The notes under the pieces were generated by a model. The model worked only from the letters and a program-made list of their open reading frames with translations. It made no database searches and was not told where the DNA came from. DNA of 64,000 nt from Mya arenaria (taxonomy: Eukaryota; Mollusca; Bivalvia; Myida; Myidae), in assembly GCF_026914265.1 (NCBI RefSeq), contig NC_069135.1, positions 26,578,167-26,642,166 on the forward strand, read 5' to 3'. Shown in pieces: positions 60,613 to 64,000 of this stretch. Position 1 is the first letter of the stretch, and each line of letters opens with the position of its first letter. Both the position numbers and the translations under genes were made by a program.

Positions 60613-62245
60613 TCAATTACATAATAGGTCGTAAATAATTTATCTCTCTGTATCATTTACTTCTTTCAATGTTCTAACAAACTGAAGGTTAATTTGTTGT
60701 ACAGTGTTTCAGTTATAATTAATCTTCTTTTCGTTTCCTTTATATTGTGGTATGTGATAAATCATTGTTCATTTTACTGTATGATGAAGGTTTGCTTTAT
60801 TGGTTCCTGATAAGTAATTAGTGTATTCTACCCAATGCATCCATTTTACATAGGTTAATTTCCGTACGTACGTTTTATAACTAAAAAATGTCCTTCTCGT
60901 ACAAAGACTCAGAAGCCAGATTGGCACTTAATTTTATGGATATTCTTACAAACTTATTAAAATGCACTATAATTTTAATATCTACTTAATATCTAGTTAA
61001 ATGTCAAGTTTTTTTCGTAATTATAATTGATATATCTCGCGATTTTCACAAGCTGAAATACAGGACGGACAATATGTATGGGATGTTATATTAGGAAAGC
61101 AGACAAATGCAAAAGGTCTAATAAATATCAAAGTGATTAAATTTGACATTAGAAATGTTTAATCATTTGTGGGCCACATATATTTCACGTAATTACAAAT
61201 GCTTTCCTGCTTCTGAATAATTGACGATTCGATGTAAGCATAGAGAATTACAAATTGAAGGACTGTTAATGATAATGAATAACATTTCTGGTTCAATGGG
61301 GGAAGTAAAATCACCTCACGTAATTGGCATGGCATTGAAAAGAGATCATACCACTACAATACATAATTTCATGGATGAAACATCAACTTTTAGATGTTTT
61401 TAATGTTTTTTCTTCAGTATAAATTAGGTTCTTAAAGATGCGCAGTTCACGGTGCCGTTTTGCCTTTACGATACTATTAATCGTTAGCACGTACACAAAA
61501 TATAGCATTGCGCATTTTTTTCACGCAGAGTCTTATCAAATAACGACGCGCGGTATGCTTGAATCCGCAGCGGTTTGTTACGGGTCGCCACATAACCAAA
61601 TCTTACGCAACAGGAAGTAAGCTTAAAGCTCATCATATGTCTAGAATGATGAGGCCTCGCGCTCTTTCGAGTCAGTTCGTTGCATTCTTTCTTCTTCTTT
61701 TGTGTTTGTAATGGTCTTCCCATGCCTTATGATGGCTGTATTATGACATTTCCCGATGTGACCTTAACATGCAACAACACTAGAGTGGTCCCAAGGTGGT
61801 GATATTTTGAAAGCTGCTCTTTCTATGACCACATCGCTGGTCTGCGTCGCGTCGAGGCTCTATCGGCCGCGATTATATATTTCAGTCGGCATCCTAGGAT
61901 GTCCCGTGCTTTCTTCGCGACGTGAACGCGCTAACGGATCGAAGAGGCAGGTCGTTGCATGGAAAATTCAACGTCTCAAAAACTAAATGGACTTTCTATG
62001 TACGGGGCTTATACATTCCCGCTCTTTTTTAATTGGTTAACATGTTCATTTTTAAACCGGATATAATGAAAATTTAGGCTGCTCAGCTTAAGCAACTCAC
62101 CCCAGATAGAGCGGACGCCTTTGCCCGACAGAAATATATATATGCAGTTACTTTTATGGTTTGGGGAACCTAAAAGTTTCATTTTCTGACATGTTATATA
62201 ACCCTACGGGCTGAGAAATGCTTCATTTATATTTGGCTTTCTAAT
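60613..62245. other. 5' flank of the Mab-21 gene; one possible signal-peptide exon
   Basis: No supported gene. On the plus strand, ATG at 61438 opens a frame starting MRSSRCRFAFTILLIVSTY, which looks like a signal peptide. It runs to a possible donor AGGAA/GTAAGC at about 61617. No following exon was found before the satellite, and no family was recognised, so it is left unannotated as a gene. Confidence 0.4.
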
Positions 62246-64000
62246 CTATAAAAGGAGGTTCAATATTAAAAGTACTTAGTAAATAAGATCCAATTTTGGA
62301 ACCAATCTGTTAAAGGGGGCAAAATATTGAAAAACAGTATGTACAATAAGGTCCAATATTAACACAACACTGTAAATGATTGCCCTATATTAGAACCAAT
62401 CCTGAACAGGAGGTCCAATATTAGATTCAATCTGTAAAATGAGGTCTAACATTGAAACAACTCTTCAAGCGGACATCCACTATTTACACGAATCTATGAA
62501 AGAAGGTCAACTATAGGAATCAATCTATAAAAGGTGGTCCAACATTAGAATCAATCTATAAAAGGAGGTTCACTATTAGTGTCAATTTATAAAAGGAGGT
62601 CCAACATTAGAATCAATCTATAAAAGGAGGTCCAACATTAGAATCAATCTATAAAAGGAGGTCCAACATTAGAATCAATCTATAAAAGGAGGTCCACTAT
62701 TAGTATCAATCTATAAAAGGAGGTCCAAACATTAGAATCAATCTATTAAAGGAGGTCCAACATTAGAATCAATCTGTAAAAGGAGGTCCAATATTAGAAT
62801 CAATCTATAAAAGGAGGTCCAATATTAAAATCAATCTATAAAAGGATGTCCAAACATTAGAATTAATCTATTAAAGGATGTCCAATATTAGAATCAATCT
62901 ATAAAAGGAGGTCCAACATAAGAATCAATCTATAAAAGGATGTCCAAACATTAGAATCACTCTATAAAAGGAGGTTCAATATTAGAATCAATCTATAAAA
63001 GGAGGTCTAATATTAGAAAAAATCTCTAAAAGGCGGTCCAACATTAAAATCAATCTCTAAAAGGAGGTCCCACATCAGATTCAATCCATAAAAGGAGACA
63101 CTATCTGTAAAAGGGGGTCACTATTAGAATCAATCTATAAACGGAGGTCTTTTATTAGAATTAATCTCTAAAAGGAGGTCCAATATTAACAAAACACTGT
63201 AAAATAATGTACATTAGTGGCAAAACACCGTAAAACATTGTTCAACAGTGACAAAACACTGTAAAAGAAGGCCCAATAGTGACAAAACAATGTTATAGGA
63301 GTTGCAATAACGACAAAACATCGTACAAGAAGGGCCAGTAGTGACAAAACACTGTAAAGGAAGGTCCAATAGTGACAACACATCGTAAAAGAAGGGCCAA
63401 TAGTGACAAAACACTGTAAAGGAAGGTCCAATAGTGACAAAACAATGTTATAGGAGTTGCAATAACGACAAAACATCGTACAAGAAGGGCCAGTAGTGAC
63501 AAAACACTGTAAAGGAAGGTCCAATAGTGACAACACATCGTAAAAGAAGGGCCAATAGTGACAAAACACTGTAAAGGAAGATCCAATAGTGACACAACAT
63601 TGTAAAAGAGGGTTCAGTAGTGACAAAACAATGTTAAAGGAGGTCCAATAGTGACAAAACATCGTAAAAAAGGTTAAATAGTGTTAAACACTGTAAAAGA
63701 AGGTCTAATAGTGACAACACATCGTAAAAGAAGCGCCAATAGTGACACAACATTGTAAAGGAAGGTCCAAACATTAGAATCAATCTATTAAAGGAGGTCC
63801 AACATTAGAATCAATCTGTAAAAGGAGGTCCAATATTAGAATCAATCTATAAAAGGAGGTCCAATATTAAAATCAATCTATAAAAGGATGTCCAAACATT
63901 AGAATTAATCTATTAAAGGATGTCCAATATTAGAATCAATCTATAAAAGGAGGTCCAACATTAGAATCAATCTATAAAAGGATGTCCAAACATTAGAATC
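62246..64000. repeat. 31-bp satellite with two alternating subfamilies, runs off the window
   Basis: Subfamily 1 (about 62246-63190 and 63763-64000) has unit AATCAATCTATAAAAGGAGG plus TCCAACATTAG. Subfamily 2 (about 63190-63762) has GTGACAAAACACTGTAAAGG plus AAGGTCCAATA. Both are about 31 bp and share the AAAGGAGGTCCAA core. The last 238 bp repeat 62721-62958 almost exactly (offset 1042 bp), showing a higher-order unit. Inside subfamily 2 a 155-bp (five-unit) block is repeated (landmark TGTTATAGGAGTTGC at 63291 and 63446). The minus-strand frames of up to 158 codons across it (VLSLLDLPLQCFVTIG-type repeats) are by-products. Confidence 0.95.

Noticed and set aside
63186..63662. 158-codon minus-strand frame with VLSLLDLPLQCF-type repeats
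   Set aside because: Lies wholly inside the 31-bp satellite; three frames overlap and shift with unit variants.

Overview
This window is eukaryotic nuclear DNA, most likely from a marine bivalve mollusc. It is AT-rich, has short exons in long introns with GT-AG boundaries, and carries a tRNA-headed SINE, many short inverted-repeat elements and several kilobase-scale minisatellites. The gene content (a Mab-21/cGAS-like receptor, an ADAMTS-like protein, CCDC77) fits a lophotrochozoan. The species cannot be fixed by reading alone.

Five genes can be built from exons with matching phases. (1) CCDC77, plus strand, 1529-11304: ten exons of a coiled-coil centrosomal/ciliary-type protein, nearly complete. 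Three of its exons have decayed tandem copies in the neighbouring introns. (2) A calmodulin-like protein with degenerate EF-hands, plus strand, 21420-23390; its first exon was not found. (3) A secreted ADAMTS-like protein, minus strand, 29644-26005: four exons, 937 residues, with all three zinc-binding histidines lost. It is therefore a pseudoprotease, with a mucin-like stalk and a helical C-terminal tail. (4) A secreted 256-residue helical protein, minus strand, 50214-45649: four exons with intron phases 1-0-0 and a predicted four-helix layout resembling the IL-6/CNTF cytokine family. This is the most interesting object in the window. (5) A Mab-21 domain (cGAS-like receptor) protein, minus strand, 60354-57739: two exons, 690 residues, with two of the three expected catalytic acids replaced.

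Much of the rest is repeats. Arrays are a 21/42-bp satellite at 17366-18986, a roughly 39-bp minisatellite at 24690-25125, a 5.7-kb 42-bp minisatellite at 38528-44273, and a 31-bp satellite with two alternating subfamilies from 62246 to the window end. Dispersed elements include a tRNA-type SINE (3119-3526), a TA-flanked MITE family (three copies), a Mutator-like MITE family (five copies or fragments, one with a 10-bp target duplication), a GGATCC-ended MITE family (three copies), and several single inverted-repeat elements. Many short open frames lie inside the arrays because their units are multiples of 3; none looks like a real gene.

Genes 3, 4 and 5 share the minus strand over about 34 kb and would all suit roles outside the cell or in innate immunity (decoy protease, cytokine, nucleic-acid sensor). 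Whether they work together is inference only. Gene 4, and the possible similarity of gene 3's tail to a cytokine helix, are the points to test first.
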